Shown here: positions 1-11,677 of the stretch, piece by piece
Layout: every line of letters starts with the position of its first letter
Numbering within the stretch: position 1 is the first letter of the stretch
Source: Planococcus citri
Lineage: Eukaryota; Arthropoda; Insecta; Hemiptera; Pseudococcidae
DNA: 64,000 nt
Assembly: GCF_950023065.1 (NCBI RefSeq)
Contig: NC_088681.1
Location: 68,978,836-69,042,835 of the forward strand
Direction of reading: 5' to 3'
The notes under the pieces: generated by a model
Databases searched by the model: none
Seen by the model: only the letters and a program-made list of their open reading frames with translations
Told to the model about the DNA's origin: nothing
Position numbers and translations under genes: made by a program

Positions 1-374
1 CCTGAAGGCTAATTTTCTAAATTGGATTCAAAAAGCAAATTTATCTACTTTCGAATTCACCATTATACATATAGTAAAATAATGTTTCATGGGGGAAAAA
101 CAAGATAGGACAAAGCGTGAGAAAAAAGAAATATAAGACTGGATTGGAGGACGTTTTGGACTCTCGCAAATCATGATTGTGTGTTTCTGGAAAACTGCCC
201 AGGCAACTTTCACTTCACATCTTGTTTTTACACAAAATTTCTCATAGAATAGGAGTCTATCCTATTTTCTCCTCAAGCTTTCACTTTCAATTAAAAATTC
301 AACCTTAGCCAAATAGTTCACCAGTTCCCTTCCAAGTCCTACTTTGCTTTTTAAATTAAGCAAGACTTAATTAC
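1..374. other. Left edge: intron 6 side of copy 1, no gene seen
   Basis: Bases about 130-374 match the copy 2 intron 6 side (14385-14621). Bases 1-130 have no counterpart at the copy 2 position and hold no convincing terminal exon. Confidence 0.5.
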
Positions 375-483
375 CTCATCATTGGCATTCTTTGATAATA
401 TATCCTCCAAAGCATTGGCAATCATTGTGAATGAAGGACGGTCTTCTGGGATGTAACTCCAACATTTGTGCATTAGACTGTAC
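375..483 (-). pseudogene. Copy 1 exon 6: end of kinase C lobe
   Basis: 109 nt, phase 2 to 0. It encodes MHKCWSYIPEDRPSF through SKNANDE. The next exon is not seen: similarity to copy 2 fades near base 130, before the tail exon would be reached. Confidence 0.75.
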
Positions 484-556
484 CTGCAATTAAAAATGGA
501 AAAAAAATTGATTTGAAAGAAATAGCTATAAGTATGTACAAAAAAGAGATGCATAC

Positions 557-697
557 AGCTTAACAGAGCAGTTAGGGGGTTTTTCCATTCTATACCCTGA
601 GTGTAAAGCCTGGAATAATTTTCCTAAATCTGGAAATGAAGGATAAGGTGTTGCTCCCAACGTTAGAATCTCCCACAGTAATATACCGTACGACCAT
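557..697 (-). pseudogene. Copy 1 exon 5: kinase helices F-G
   Basis: 141 nt, phase 2 to 2. It encodes WSYGILLWEILTLG and GYRMEKPPNC. The split codon with exon 4 gives Ile (SDIWSY); copy 2 has Val. Confidence 0.78.
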
Positions 698-778
698 CTG
701 TCAAATCGAAAACACAATTTTTAAAACCATCAAGTAAATCACAAAGTATAGAAGAAAATTTTTATAACCACAACTTAC

Positions 779-972
779 ATGTCAGATTGCGTTGAGTAAA
801 GACCATGACCAAGTGCTTCAGGAGCCATCCATTTCACTGGTAATCTGCCTTTTGCTTCCTTCCGGTAGTAGTCTTTATTACGAATATCCCTTGCAAGGCC
901 AAAGTCCGCTATTTTTATGATGTAATTGTTGGACACTAGAACATTTCGCGCAGCAAGATCGCGGTGCACACA
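779..972 (-). pseudogene. Copy 1 exon 4: catalytic and activation loops
   Basis: 194 nt, phase 0 to 2. It encodes CVHRDLAARN, IADFGLARDI, NKDYYRKE and VKWMAPEAL, with all catalytic residues present. Confidence 0.8.
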
Positions 973-1107
973 CTAAAAAAAATACTTATTATTAGTGGGA
1001 CATATTCCTTATCTTATCAACAATTATTCAGTAAGAATAAGTCGTGTACCTATCACACTCAGTTAAGTATTATTACTAGATGAATTTACAACTATTTGGT
1101 TATATAC

Positions 1108-1388
1108 CTTTTTAGTGGCCAAATACTCCATTCCTTTAGCTGCTTGTTGAGCAAACATTAGCAGAGTATTCTGAGATAATTTGAATGTGTGTTTATTCTT
1201 GGCAGAAGGTAAATGGTCCCTAAGAAAGTCTCGTAAATTTCCATGTGGAGCAAATTCAGTAATGATAAGTAATTCACCATCTTGAGAGCAACACCCCAAG
1301 AGCTGTAGAACGTTGACATGTGCGCCAATTAATTTCATTAACTCCATTTCAGATACTAAATCAATCATATCTTCATCAGAGTGATCAT
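1108..1388 (-). pseudogene. Copy 1 exon 3: kinase helix C to E
   Basis: 281 nt, phase 1 to 0. It encodes DDHSDEDMIDLVSEMELMK, LLIITEFAPHGNLRDFL and MEYLATKK. Introns on both sides are short (103 and 135 bp). Confidence 0.78.
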
Positions 1389-1491
1389 CTAAAAGTACAT
1401 CATTGTAATTAAAATCATAACTTTCGGGTTTATTATGATAAACCAAGTAAGTAATCAAAAATGTAGATGGTAACTACTACCTACTACCTAC

Positions 1492-1726
1492 CCTTCAACA
1501 TTTTGACTGCAACAGTAGTGACAACAGTTTCCTGCAAAATTCCCAACGCCTCTGCTTGAACCACTTTACCAAATTCGCCTTCTCCCAAATCATTTCCAAG
1601 AGATAAATTCTCTCTGGGGAACTCCCATTTTCCATCAAATGGTAACAAGTATTCTGTCTCTGCTGATGTTTTAGCTGTAGGTCTTGAATATTCATTATCA
1701 ACCATAATTGAGATATTAGGTAATTT
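1492..1726 (-). pseudogene. Copy 1 exon 2: linker and kinase N lobe
   Basis: 235 nt with the same borders and phases as copy 2 exon 2. It encodes KLPNISIMVDNEY, KWEFPREN, GEGEFGKVVQAEA and VAVKMLK. Coding is intact; it is called a pseudogene part only because of the upstream MITE. Confidence 0.78.
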
Positions 1727-1859
1727 CTAAAATTAAAAAAACAAAAAAAAAATAACTAACAAAGTGTGTAATGTAAGTAGGTAGTAGGTACTCACATAGG
1801 TTTTGTTTTGAGGAATGACCATAGGCCTACAATTAAAGTAATAATTTCAAATTACTTAC

Positions 1860-4802
1860 CAATATGTTTGATGAATTGTCGTCCAAATCGATTTGTTTTT
1901 CAATGATAACTTGCTTAATGCTCTGCTTTAAAGCTATCGTCTCGATGCACATTTTGTTCATATGCTGTTGCATCTCCTTCAGTGCCAGCGAATTTTTCAC
2001 TGAAGTATTACGACGATAGTAAAAATGATAAATGAATAGAAGAAGAGCGATTATACACAATATTCCAATAACACAATAAATTATGATACTTGGTACTGCT
2101 TCATGATTTCCAGCATTATCCTTCAACTTTGGGACTGATTTTATAAATTTCTCACCAATCATTACAGTTATAAATTCATGCTTAGCTAAAATGTCATATT
2201 CTTCTTCAAACTTATCAGTAGAATTGAAATGTTGAGGTTTTGGTAGGGCTGTGATATTTTCATGTTCAGCCAATGATTTTGGTAGGAAGCAAACGACTTG
2301 ATGCGAGGATAGTGATATTACAGTGCAATTATCATTACCAACTATTACTTTTATGTCTTGTTTTTGGCATGCCGAGTTAACATAGCGTCCTGCAATAATT
2401 ACATATATTTTGTCATTGAATTCGACTGACGAGTTATAGAAGTGAAAAAATTCGGGATCAGGATATAAGGTAAACTTCGTGAATTTATTATTGTTACTGA
2501 AACTAATCTCAACATTTTCTGGCTGATGTTTTAGGGAAAATTCCAATCCAAGAGGATTCTTTGCACTGAAAGAAGAATGATCAATGTCTGGTATGTGTGG
2601 TGACAGACAGGTAGCTGTGGAATCATTTCGAACTGTACAGAAGCTATTATGATCTGTGCCATTAATGTGCACTATAAATTGTAATTCTTTAATCGATGTA
2701 ATGCTTGTGAATGTTATATTACGAATTAAAATTTCAATGCCTCCGGAAAGGATACCTTTTGGTGCAGTGTTGAAACCATTCTCATCACGTTCTGCATCCT
2801 TCTCATACTTGAATGAGCTATTGTAAGGCTTGCGAATGTTATTATCAAATTTCACAATTATTTCAACTTTGTTTTCAATAGCTGATGGACCAGTAATGCA
2901 TTTAATTTCGTTTGGGGAACGAGAAATCAACATGCACGATGTATTACCAACTGAAATTTCAACTAATCTTCCAGCATCCAGATGTTCCCCTGTGAAAATT
3001 AGCACAGTGCCACCATATATGAATCCTTGGTTTGGAGAAACATCGTTGATTTTTGAGTTTGCAAATTTAAAATTCTGTTGAGATTTGAAAAGTTTTTTAT
3101 TCAACCATAGTTCAACTGGTCCTTCAAGATTTTCCTGTGGACTTGATCCATTGATATTGCATACAATCATCTTCATAGGTATACAGTTTTCTATGAGAGG
3201 TATGCAGGGTATACCTGCAACTTTGATAATACTGTGAGAAATATCTTCAAAAGTACACCCAAGATTTTCACCTAGAATTGTAAGACTAGTGCCACCTTCC
3301 CATGGGCCCTGTACAGGTTTGATGGATGAAATCAATGGTGGTTGTGATTTGAGACATAGCTTGTGTGATATGCATTCATCATAGGTTTCCCATTCATTGC
3401 CTCTTTGAGTGTCGACTGAAGGTTTGAGTGATGTGCTCACTGCAGGACAATTTGAATTGTTGCCAGTCACAACATTCTCATTTTTGTCCTTCCATGTTGT
3501 TTGATATCCAGGCCTACGCGTATTATTTCTAATGTGCCAATAACATCTGTGTCTTGTGGAAGAGGAAACACATTTATCGCAAGAGTTATACTTTCTACAA
3601 TCAAAAAATGTTATATTTATGCTTGCAATATTCGGGATGTAGTTAGTTTCGATTCGTAAAGTGGCGTTGAAATGATCATAATCAAGTGGTATTGTTGATA
3701 TTTTATTAGCTGAAGGTGTGTAACAAATGCCATTTGTTGAAGGCAATGTAAAAAACGTGGTGTAAATTTCATTTCTGATTTCAAAACTGCAGTTGAATAG
3801 TTTGAAGATTGAGGGTACATTTTCTATAGTCATTTCTATAGCTTCAACAGAAGTTCTTTCAAATGACAGTGCATTGATAGAAGTAATTTTAGTTTTATTT
3901 CGAAAATCGTAGTCCAGCCACACTTCATAATTCTGATATTCCTTGCATTCAAATTTCTTTGTACATTGATTTGACAACACGCACCAGCCACACGATTTAA
4001 CATCAGACTGCAAACAAGTATCATAAGTTGCGAATATTCGGCAAGGTATTTCTGGTACTGCGTATTTCTTGGTACCATTTATAGTTTTGAACCCAATTAA
4101 TTCGTCTGAAGAGAGCTGTGGATCAACATTTATCAAAGAATTTTCCCCAAAATTCCAATCTTCATACATGTAGATAAGAGATTTCGTATCATTTACTATA
4201 AACGTTTTCAAATATCCATCACTTGTACCAATATATATAATGGTGCGGTTTTCTTTCCTCGCACTTATGATAACAGTTGGAAATGCAGTGAATGTGGAAA
4301 ACGGAGAACTTATAATACTTTCATTATAAGTAAAATGTATATTAATGTTTATTCCTCGAATACACTTTGTATCAATATTAATTTTTGAACTAACACACTT
4401 ATTTTCGCTCAATACAAAATCCAACTCAGAATTGGGCACGTTACCAGAACAATTTCGAATTCTTTCTGTAAATTTTCCGTTTATCGCGTCTAGTGAATAA
4501 ATACATATGGCACTATCAGCAGTAGATTCCACGGAATTATTCGTTTTGCTTTTGGAAAAAGCTGCGAATAATACTTTGTCTTCAGACCTAATCTTCAATG
4601 ATTTCATCAATTTCAACCCAGGATTTCCTACATGAGCAGCTTGAAATAAATTATAAGTACCATTCATACCGGCGCATTCGACTAAAATCTCCGAGAATTC
4701 CTCTGTAAAGTGTATACCAGGAATAATACATGACCTTGTTATTTTTGAAATATACGAGTATGGAGATCCTGGCGTCATAGATTTTCGTTTGGTGGTTAAA
4801 TA
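1860..4802 (-). pseudogene. Copy 1 exon 1, main piece: Sema half, PSI, IPT, TM
   Basis: Open from the MITE border through LTTKRKS to the phase-0 donor at 1860/1859. It carries the plexin Sema half-domain, PSI1 (CGWC), a second PSI-like segment (CRKYNSCDKC) that copy 2 lacks, IPT repeats (GPWEGGTSLTILGENLG; GGTVLIFTGEHLDAG), a transmembrane helix (SIIIYCVIGILCIIALLLF) and the plexin-type helix LKEMQQHMNKM. If intron 1 were retained, translation would stop eight codons later, giving a membrane form without kinase. Confidence 0.78.
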
Positions 4803-5346
4803 CCCGGGGAAAAAAGTTCAAACTTGGCCATACATGATCATGTATGGTGGATGAACTCGAGCATACATGATCATACATAAACCGAAGTTTCCATACATGC
4901 TCATATTACAAAATTGTCCCCCATATGATCATACATGTCATATATGATCATGTATGATCAAGTATGATTTAGTGTAACCATGATCATGTGTAAATGCGGG
5001 GATTTTTTTTAACATGAACATGTATGATCATACTTTAAATTCGAGAATGTATGAATTTTTATAATAAAAATATTGTCAGTATAAAATATATGGGATGATT
5101 TGCTGAATGGCATAAGTACATAAGATGTGCTAAGAATGCAAGACAAATGTGGATAAATGAATTTCAGACATTTTTCCAGATTATAGACACTTTTCTAGAT
5201 TATAGAATAAAATGTATGATAAAAAACATGCAATTTCATACAAATGATCCATACATGAGCATGTGGGGGACAATTTTTTAGTATGATCATGTATGAAGTC
5301 GTCATACATGATCATGTATGGCCAAGTTTGAACTTTTTTCCCCGGG
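4803..5346. mobile_element. 544-bp TA-flanked MITE, copy A (inside copy 1 exon 1)
   Basis: Perfect terminal inverted repeats begin CCCGGGGAAAAAAGTTCAAA, and TA is duplicated on both sides (4801-4802, 5347-5348). The interior is packed with palindromic ATGATCATG and CATACATGATCATGTATG motifs. There is no transposase. TA target and size fit a Tc1/mariner-type non-autonomous element. Copy 2 has the empty site (NYVYFLTT is continuous). Confidence 0.92.
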
Positions 5347-5606
5347 TAGTATTCATAGTTCCCCAAAGTGAATCTGTATATAGGTGTCACATCCATTTTA
5401 TCCTGGTATTTGGTTTTGAGCGATATGTCCCAATTTTTATTTTCATCAGTCGGAGAATAATGTCCACCAGCCGCCAAACTTTTCTTTAAAGCAGCCTTTA
5501 CTTGAGCTGGATATTGATTATTTCTTTGGCATGAGACTCCAACACATAGCATGAAAGATGACCAAAAAATGAGCAATTTTTTGGAGCGCTTCATTTTTAT
5601 GTGCAT
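5347..5606 (-). pseudogene. Copy 1 exon 1, N-terminal piece
   Basis: It encodes MHIKMKRSKKLLIF and the rest of a signal peptide (to VGVSC), then about 55 residues that enter the Sema half-domain, ending at NYEYY where the MITE inserts into a TAT codon. Read through into the MITE, the frame continues for about 55 codons to a stop at 5181. Confidence 0.75.
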
Positions 5607-5761
5607 GAGTTTAAGGATGAGTAATGTACTTAGGTAATACTTTCAAATCATGCGACCCATTTTTTGCTATAATTGGTCCTCAACGCATGGGCGTGTCTGA
5701 AATCAAAGTGAATAATGAACCGCGTCAATTCGAATTGAAGTTCTAATTTTTTACCTACCTA
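5607..5761. other. Upstream flank of copy 1
   Basis: Conserved with 20756-20890 upstream of copy 2. It should contain the 5' UTR or promoter, but I see no clear TATA box or initiator. Confidence 0.4.
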
Positions 5762-6305
5762 CCCGGGGAAAAAAGTTCAAACTTGGCCATACATGATCAT
5801 GTATGGTGAATGAACTCGAGCATACATGATCATACATAAACCGAAGTTTCCATACATGCTCATGTTACAAAATTGTCCCCCACATGATCATACATGTCAT
5901 ATATGATCATGTATGATCAAGTATGATTTAGTGTATCCATGATCATGTGTAAATGCGGCGATTTTTTTTAACATGAACATGTATGATCATACTTAAACTT
6001 CGAGAATGTATGAATTTTTATAATAAAAGTATTGTCAGTATAAAATATATGGGATGATTTGCTGAATGGTATAAGTACATACGATGTGCTAAGAATGCAA
6101 GACAAATGTGGATAAATGAATTTCAGACATTTTTCCAGATTATAGACACTTTTCTAGATTATAGAATAAAATGTATGATATAAAACATGCAATTTCATAC
6201 AAATGATCCATACATGAGCATGTGGGGGACAATTTTTTAGTATGATCATGTATGAAGTCGTCATACATGATCATGTATGGCCAAGTTTGAACTTTTTTCC
6301 CCGGG
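5762..6305. mobile_element. 544-bp TA-flanked MITE, copy B
   Basis: Same length, termini and orientation as the element at 4803-5346 and nearly identical, with TA at 5760-5761 and 6306-6307. The paralogous site upstream of copy 2 reads CCTAGGTAC without an insertion. It lies 415 bp from copy A, in the 5' flank of copy 1. Confidence 0.92.
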
Positions 6306-6936
6306 TAGGTACTTAAATTACCAAATAATGTCATTTGGCATCTAGAACTAGAACTTATTCAGACCACACTTTGTTCTTTCCATAACCTAATGATCAATGC
6401 ATTTTGAGGTCGACACCAAATATCAGTGAAAAGTACATACCTATTTGGAATCCTAAGTGGGGGAGGGGGGGTACTCCATGTCAAATAACTGAGCTTTTTG
6501 TACTTGGGTGGGATCGACGATGTTCAGAGTATTTTTATTTTTGAGGTGGGTAGAACTCGATTAGAGATAACAAATGACGCAAACCACAGTTCTCAAAATG
6601 TATGTATTTGCATGGGAGATGAGGGGACTGAAAGCATTGAGAAAAGTAGAGATATCGTAAAATTTGAGTGCGGTCAACGGCAAATGGTGCAAAATTGGAA
6701 CTTATCGTATAGAGATTTCTTTGATTTTTTTTCGAACATAAAATGCGCATTTCTACTTCTTCAACTACATTTTGGGTACCTTGTTTCAGAGGTACAATCA
6801 CCAAAAAAATTTACAATGCGGGTGTATCTCATCATATTGTAGGTAAAACATGAATTTTTTTTCACAAGTTTTTGTACAGGTGCGTAGCCTTCAAAAATGC
6901 AAAAAACTGATTTTTCGCGGGTTTTCACGCTATAAG

Positions 6937-7209
6937 CAGTGGCGTAGCCAAGGGGGGGAGCGAAATGCCCCCCTCTTGCGAGCGAAAATTTGAAAGAAAA
7001 CATGAAAAAATGGACGTTTTTTCCTTGTTTGGACCGATTTTTTCTAAAAATTTTCGCTCTCGCTTCGCTCGAGTAGTAATTTTGCCTTCATTTTCATGAA
7101 ATCACCACACATCACAATAGATTTCCAGAAAATTATCCCTGATTTCGATTTTTCATGTCTAAAAATCTGGTTTTGCCCCCTCCTTGAGAAAATCCTGGCT
7201 ACGCCACTG
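6937..7209. mobile_element. 273-bp hAT-like MITE
   Basis: Terminal inverted repeats CAGTGGCGTAGCCA and TGGCTACGCCACTG are flanked by an 8-bp duplication GCTATAAG (6929-6936, 7210-7217). Terminus and duplication length fit the hAT superfamily. The copy 2 flank (near 21520) has the empty site. No transposase is present. Confidence 0.92.
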
Positions 7210-7392
7210 GCTATAAGTCATAAATTTCGGTCATCCCCCCTCCGTATCTCATGAAAGACGTCAATTGGTCAATTGATACATCAACTTGAATATGAATCGA
7301 ATTCGTAAATTTTTTCTACGTTTTACATATAATTATTTTCTTATAATTGAATCGCGCTGTCCCTTGAAGCTAAAATTCATGTTTAGACTAAT

Positions 7393-7665
7393 GAGGGTAG
7401 GGGAGAGCACAAAAAAAGAGTGTGTTCACAAAAGAACACAAACGAAGCGCAAACGATTGACATCATTCTCAACCCCCTATTGCAACGTGGTCAATTTTCT
7501 TTCTCCATGTTAACCAAAATGTTTTTTTTTTTTTTCGAAAATTAAGGCCAGGGGAAGCACAAAAAAAAAGTCCGTGCACAAAAGAACACAAACGAAGCAC
7601 AAGTGATTGACACGACTTTCACCCCCCTCCCTACCTGAAAGTGGTCGCCCTGGGTAGATGGATTT
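7393..7665. repeat. Local direct duplication, about 150-bp unit
   Basis: Two diverged copies, each reading AGCACAAAAAAAAG, GAACACAAACGAAG, GATTGACA and a CCCCCT stretch, start near 7393 and 7546. The same pair is present at about 21835-22090, so it predates the segmental duplication. Confidence 0.65.
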
Positions 7666-9990
7666 CAAAAAAGTAAGAATGAATACTTTGTACTCTTAAC
7701 TGAACGATTCATTCACACCTTCATTTTGCATTTTCTGAACTCGGCGCAATTGCTAGTTCATTTTCGAACACTCTGCGCATTATCTAAAAAAACTCCACTT
7801 TTTTTTAGCATATTTCGTACATTCAAAGTCTTAACAAACAGTTTTGATTGTAGAAACTCTTGTCAGATTACTTACTACTTATATTCAAAATTTAATTTTG
7901 AAAATGAATCCTTATTCTAATAGCGAGACCGAATGGGTACCAATAATGAACCATATTCATGGACTATGAAAATGCATCAAAAACGCCCCAAAAAATGAAT
8001 TACATGGGTAGGTAGTAGGTACACATCTTAAGTGGATACCTACTTTCCGAAATTATAGGTATGTACTATGTACATATTTCTTCTTCAATATTGATAAGAA
8101 GCATGTGAGGTGTACGATGAATACTCATATGATTTTTATATCTTGTATTAGTATAAAACAATCTCTAAACTTACCTTGATGACGTATAGTAACATGAAAC
8201 TTAGTTGATGATGGATAAAAATTTCACACTAGATAGTACGTAAGTAGCTAAGTACCCTACTAGACAGAATTCGAACAAGCACAATAAAAATTGATATACG
8301 AGGTATTGCACTCACGGAATGTTTTTAGTAGCCTAATTACGAATTGACGATCGAGTTTCAGTGCTTTAAATGAAAAAGAACTCATCACATCATGATCAAA
8401 TTGTAGTTCTCGCTATCGATAACACTATAGAAATCATCATGATATCACGATTGGTTTTTTTTCCATCAGACTTGATGTGAGTAATTTTTTTGTGAAAATA
8501 TGGAAATTTCCCTTTTGCAATTTCCAACGAACTCTCGAACAAAAGACTAATAAAGTAGTATCAAATCGAGTCAAGTTCAACTCACATAGAACGTATTCCA
8601 AATGCCTCAAATTTTTAAAAATTGAATGATGAAACATCGAAGAGCAATAAGAGCATCCAAAAATATAAAGCAGGTCTTTCGAATAATGATTTTTTTTTAT
8701 TCTAGTGAATTTCTTGAAAATTCAAACTTGGCTTACTCTTGTACCTAATTGTCATGAAAAGAAATCAAAATTGACCAAAATTAGGCGGAAAGTTGAAAAT
8801 TAGGTTTTTGCTCCATTTCCCAGCTCTCTAATTGATTGGTAGTGCATTGGATTTCACATTTAGATATTTTTAAATCATTTAGAGCACATGCTGGTTGAAT
8901 AATTTCACAAAATCACGAGTTTCTAGGTACCTATATTATTTGTAGAAATGATTAGGTAACAAAATATCTCTACATAAAGGAACACTAAAATCAAGGAATT
9001 AGGTATTATGCTGTCCCTCCTTACATCAGCACAGACTATCCCTACAAATAGACGAAAGATCCCTATTAATACCTGATAACCCTTCCGAAATTAAAAAAAA
9101 TTAAACCTTACTAACTTGATATAATCTCTCACAGGATGGGTGTAATAATCATGTAATTACAAACACTCCTCCCCCCCCCCAAAAAAAATTGTAGAGGTAG
9201 GTAGGTATCTTATTTAAGAACGAAGTACATAGTACATGTTGATGAAAATAAACCTACAGTCATGTTATCCACGTAATGTATTAGTCAGAAAAAATGCCAA
9301 CCTAGTGCATACGATAAAGCAAAATGACCGAGTGAACAGTCATCTATCACGACAATTTTTTTTATCATGCTTTGACGCACGTAGATGAATTGGGGAGATC
9401 GTCAACAACATTACTGATGAACGACAAATTTATCATTTTTTATGTCGAGTGGAATCAATCCTTGGAATAGGAACTATGGAAAAACTATGTCGGTCAATAA
9501 TGTATAATGAAAATTTAATTACGTACCTATGTGTTTCAAGTTTTCCACATGAAAATTAAAAAATGGTCAAATACTTACTAGGAGGGAACGATTGAAAAAA
9601 ATCGACAAATTATGTGACCAAATTTAGCAAAGACCTTTATTTTGAGTTGAATGTTACTCGGAAAAAATTTTTAGTTTCGGAGGTGCCCGTAGAGGGGAAA
9701 TTCTTATATGATCTGTCAGAGAGGAGGCATTTTCGAAGAAAATAGTTGTTTTTTCGCTCTAGCTCCTACTCAACCTGTTTGGGGGGGGGGGTAAATACCC
9801 CAGTACCAAATGAAAGTATTTTATATTCTGGGTCGACTTAGGTCATTGTTGTCCAAAAAAATCACTTCCTTTTGGGATACTGCTGGGTGGTTGAAAATTT
9901 GCAAATCGCTTATTTCTGGATAAATATTCTAGGGGACGAACTCGTAACCTTTTTGTTGATTAACCAGCAAAATCATAACGTTTTGGCAAA
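7666..9990. other. Duplicated upstream DNA of copy 1, no gene seen
   Basis: AT-rich and colinear with 22090-24359. Only short incidental frames are present; it contains homopolymer C and G runs near 9170 and 9780. Possible distal regulatory DNA, but nothing specific is visible. Confidence 0.5.
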
Positions 9991-10900
9991 CTCGTAACCT
10001 TTTTGGAATGTGACTTTTCGATGAGGTGCCATATGAATCTACAAGGTGTGGGGAGTCTATACTGGCAAAGTTTGAGCAGGGACGTGTGATTGCTGTTTAT
10101 ACACTTTCACTTTTGACTCAATTTTCAAATGAGTGCATAGCCTAATTAGTATGCATGAGGACATGAAGAAAAGGTGTTTATTGCCAAGAATCATTTTTTA
10201 CGTTCTGTTTGGTGATTCTGGTGATTGAAGATCTACTCTTTCACATAGCGTCGTCAAAAATCGTCTAAAATGAATTTTTAATTGCTTAAGTTTAATTTAG
10301 AGTTGATTATACAGGTTCAAATTTTTGTGTTTTTCAACATTAACATTGATTTTAAGGGGAAAGTAGGCATCCTAAGAAAAAAATGCCACGAAAGAAATTG
10401 TTGAGCATTAAATTTTCTTTCTGCTCGGAGCTGGTTATTTTTTTGTAGGATGCTTTGTTCAAAAAGTATTTGCGAAAAACATAGATGCATAGGACTTGAA
10501 AAAAAAAGCTTTCCTGAAAAGTTGATGTTTCGGCAATAATCAACTTTTCCCCAGGGCCTCCAAAAATCAAGTTAACGAATATAACGTGGCTTAACATGAG
10601 TACTATCAGGTGTATGAGGTACGCGTCGAGCGTATGCACAGCAACGAAGTTATAGAGGGGTCTTGAAAGATTGCACTTTATACAAAACGTTATAAGTTTA
10701 CCTGTATGCGGCTATAGATACTTATACATTTTAGTGCAATCATGTCAACACCAAAATCGTAAGCCTAATTTTGAAAAGAACACACTCGCAGGATGATTCT
10801 AAAAACCGGAGGCCAAAAAGTCTTGTACATATGTATTATAACGGAGGTTAAGTACTCAGTTCACCTATTTACATGTAAGTATATAATTTTTTTTTAAATT
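9991..10900. other. Inter-unit DNA, no gene seen
   Basis: AT-rich sequence just beyond the end of duplication unit 1. I see no exon with good splice sites and no transposon ends. Confidence 0.45.
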
Positions 10901-11385
10901 TTTCGATTTGATTCGAAAGCTGCAAACTTTTGGATCGTGGTGATAGTTTTGGTTTTTAAGGATGGTGAAGGTCGATTGATATTTCAAAGCTTCATCGAAA
11001 TTGGTTCAGCCGTTTTCTATACTTAGATAATGAATTTTGAAAAATTTTGAAAAAAAAGTTTAAATTTCAATAAGCTCGGAAGCTTTGAATTTTTGGAACG
11101 TGATGATTGATGATTTTGAAAAATCTGGCTAGTAACCTAGTTGTAAGGTAATAAATTTGATCAAAATCTGTTGAGCCGTTCCTGAGAAATTTCATTTTTA
11201 ATGAATTTTGTGCAAAGTCACCCTGTGAAAATTTGCAAGTTTTGTCGCTCGATAAACTCGGAAGCTGTGAACTTTTGAAACATGATGATGATGACAAAAT
11301 GTTAGGCTAGTATTCAAAGGGATGAAATTTTAAATTTCATCAAAATCGGTTCAGACATTCCTGAGAAATTAATTTTTTTATTTAA
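10900..11385. repeat. Tandem array, three diverged units of about 155 bp
   Basis: Each unit reads roughly as GCTCGGAAGCT, ACTTTTGGAACATGATGATG, TCATCAAAATCGGTTCAG and CCGTTCCTGAGAAATT. Units start near 10910, 11068 and 11250. Function unknown; it looks like minisatellite or transposon-derived sequence. Confidence 0.65.
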
Positions 11386-11537
11386 TGATTTTTTCATGAG
11401 CCATGTGTACGTTTAAACGATACATTTATCGATCAATTTCACGAAAATAGAAATAAAAAAATTTATCGATTTTCTTATTTTAAATATTTTAGCAACAGCG
11501 TAAATACCTTTTAAAAATACATTTTGGTAAGGTACAG

Positions 11538-11602
11538 CGGCAGCCCTGTGGCCAAGGAACTGGCTTTATGGTTCAATGTTCAAATCGTACTCTTAGCACA
11601 AA
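11538..11602 (+). repeat. tRNA-like, possible SINE head
   Basis: It contains a TGGCCAAGG box-A-like element and a GTTCAAATC box-B-like element at tRNA-like spacing. No full cloverleaf can be drawn. It resembles the stretch at 50455-50520, so both may be tRNA-derived SINE remnants. Confidence 0.35.
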
Positions 11603-11677
11603 ATCTTTTTAAATTTTTTAAAGTTGATTTTTGATAGAAAATGTTGGAATTTATCGATTTTCTTATTTTGAATGTAC

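Larger units (their letters stand above)
375..5606 (-). pseudogene. Plexin-ectodomain receptor tyrosine kinase, copy 1 (interrupted by a MITE)
   Basis: Tandem paralogue of the gene at 14241-20755 with the same layout. Exon pieces: 5606-5347 and 4802-1860 (one exon split by a transposon), 1726-1492, 1388-1108, 972-779, 697-557, 483-375. Splice sites and phases are identical to copy 2, and all kinase motifs (GEGEFG, VAVK, HRD, DFG, KDYYRK, APE, CW...RP) are intact. The only lesion is the 544-bp MITE at 4803-5346 after NYEYY: the frame entering it stops at 5181, and the downstream frame (from MTPGSP at 4778) has no signal peptide. Unlike copy 2 it keeps a second cysteine-rich PSI-like region (CRKYNSCDKC ... 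CYW). The last exon lies beyond base 1 or is lost. Because there is no other decay, the insertion looks recent and may be polymorphic. Confidence 0.8.
130..9990. repeat. Segmental duplication, unit 1
   Basis: This block (copy 1 plus about 4 kb of upstream flank) aligns colinearly with about 14385-24359. Similarity ends sharply at 9990 and 24359 after ACGTTTTGGCAAA. Differences include three transposon insertions in unit 1, one in unit 2, and small indels. Confidence 0.88.

Noticed and set aside
1793..1830. A 31-nt microexon between receptor exons 1 and 2 in copy 1 (between GTAG and GTGAGT).
   Set aside because: It would break the reading frame of exon 2, and copy 2 lacks the acceptor. Splicing exon 1 directly to exon 2 is in phase in both copies.
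4651..4878. A short frame running across the MITE border.
   Set aside because: It is in a different frame from the receptor and mostly reads the element's palindromes.
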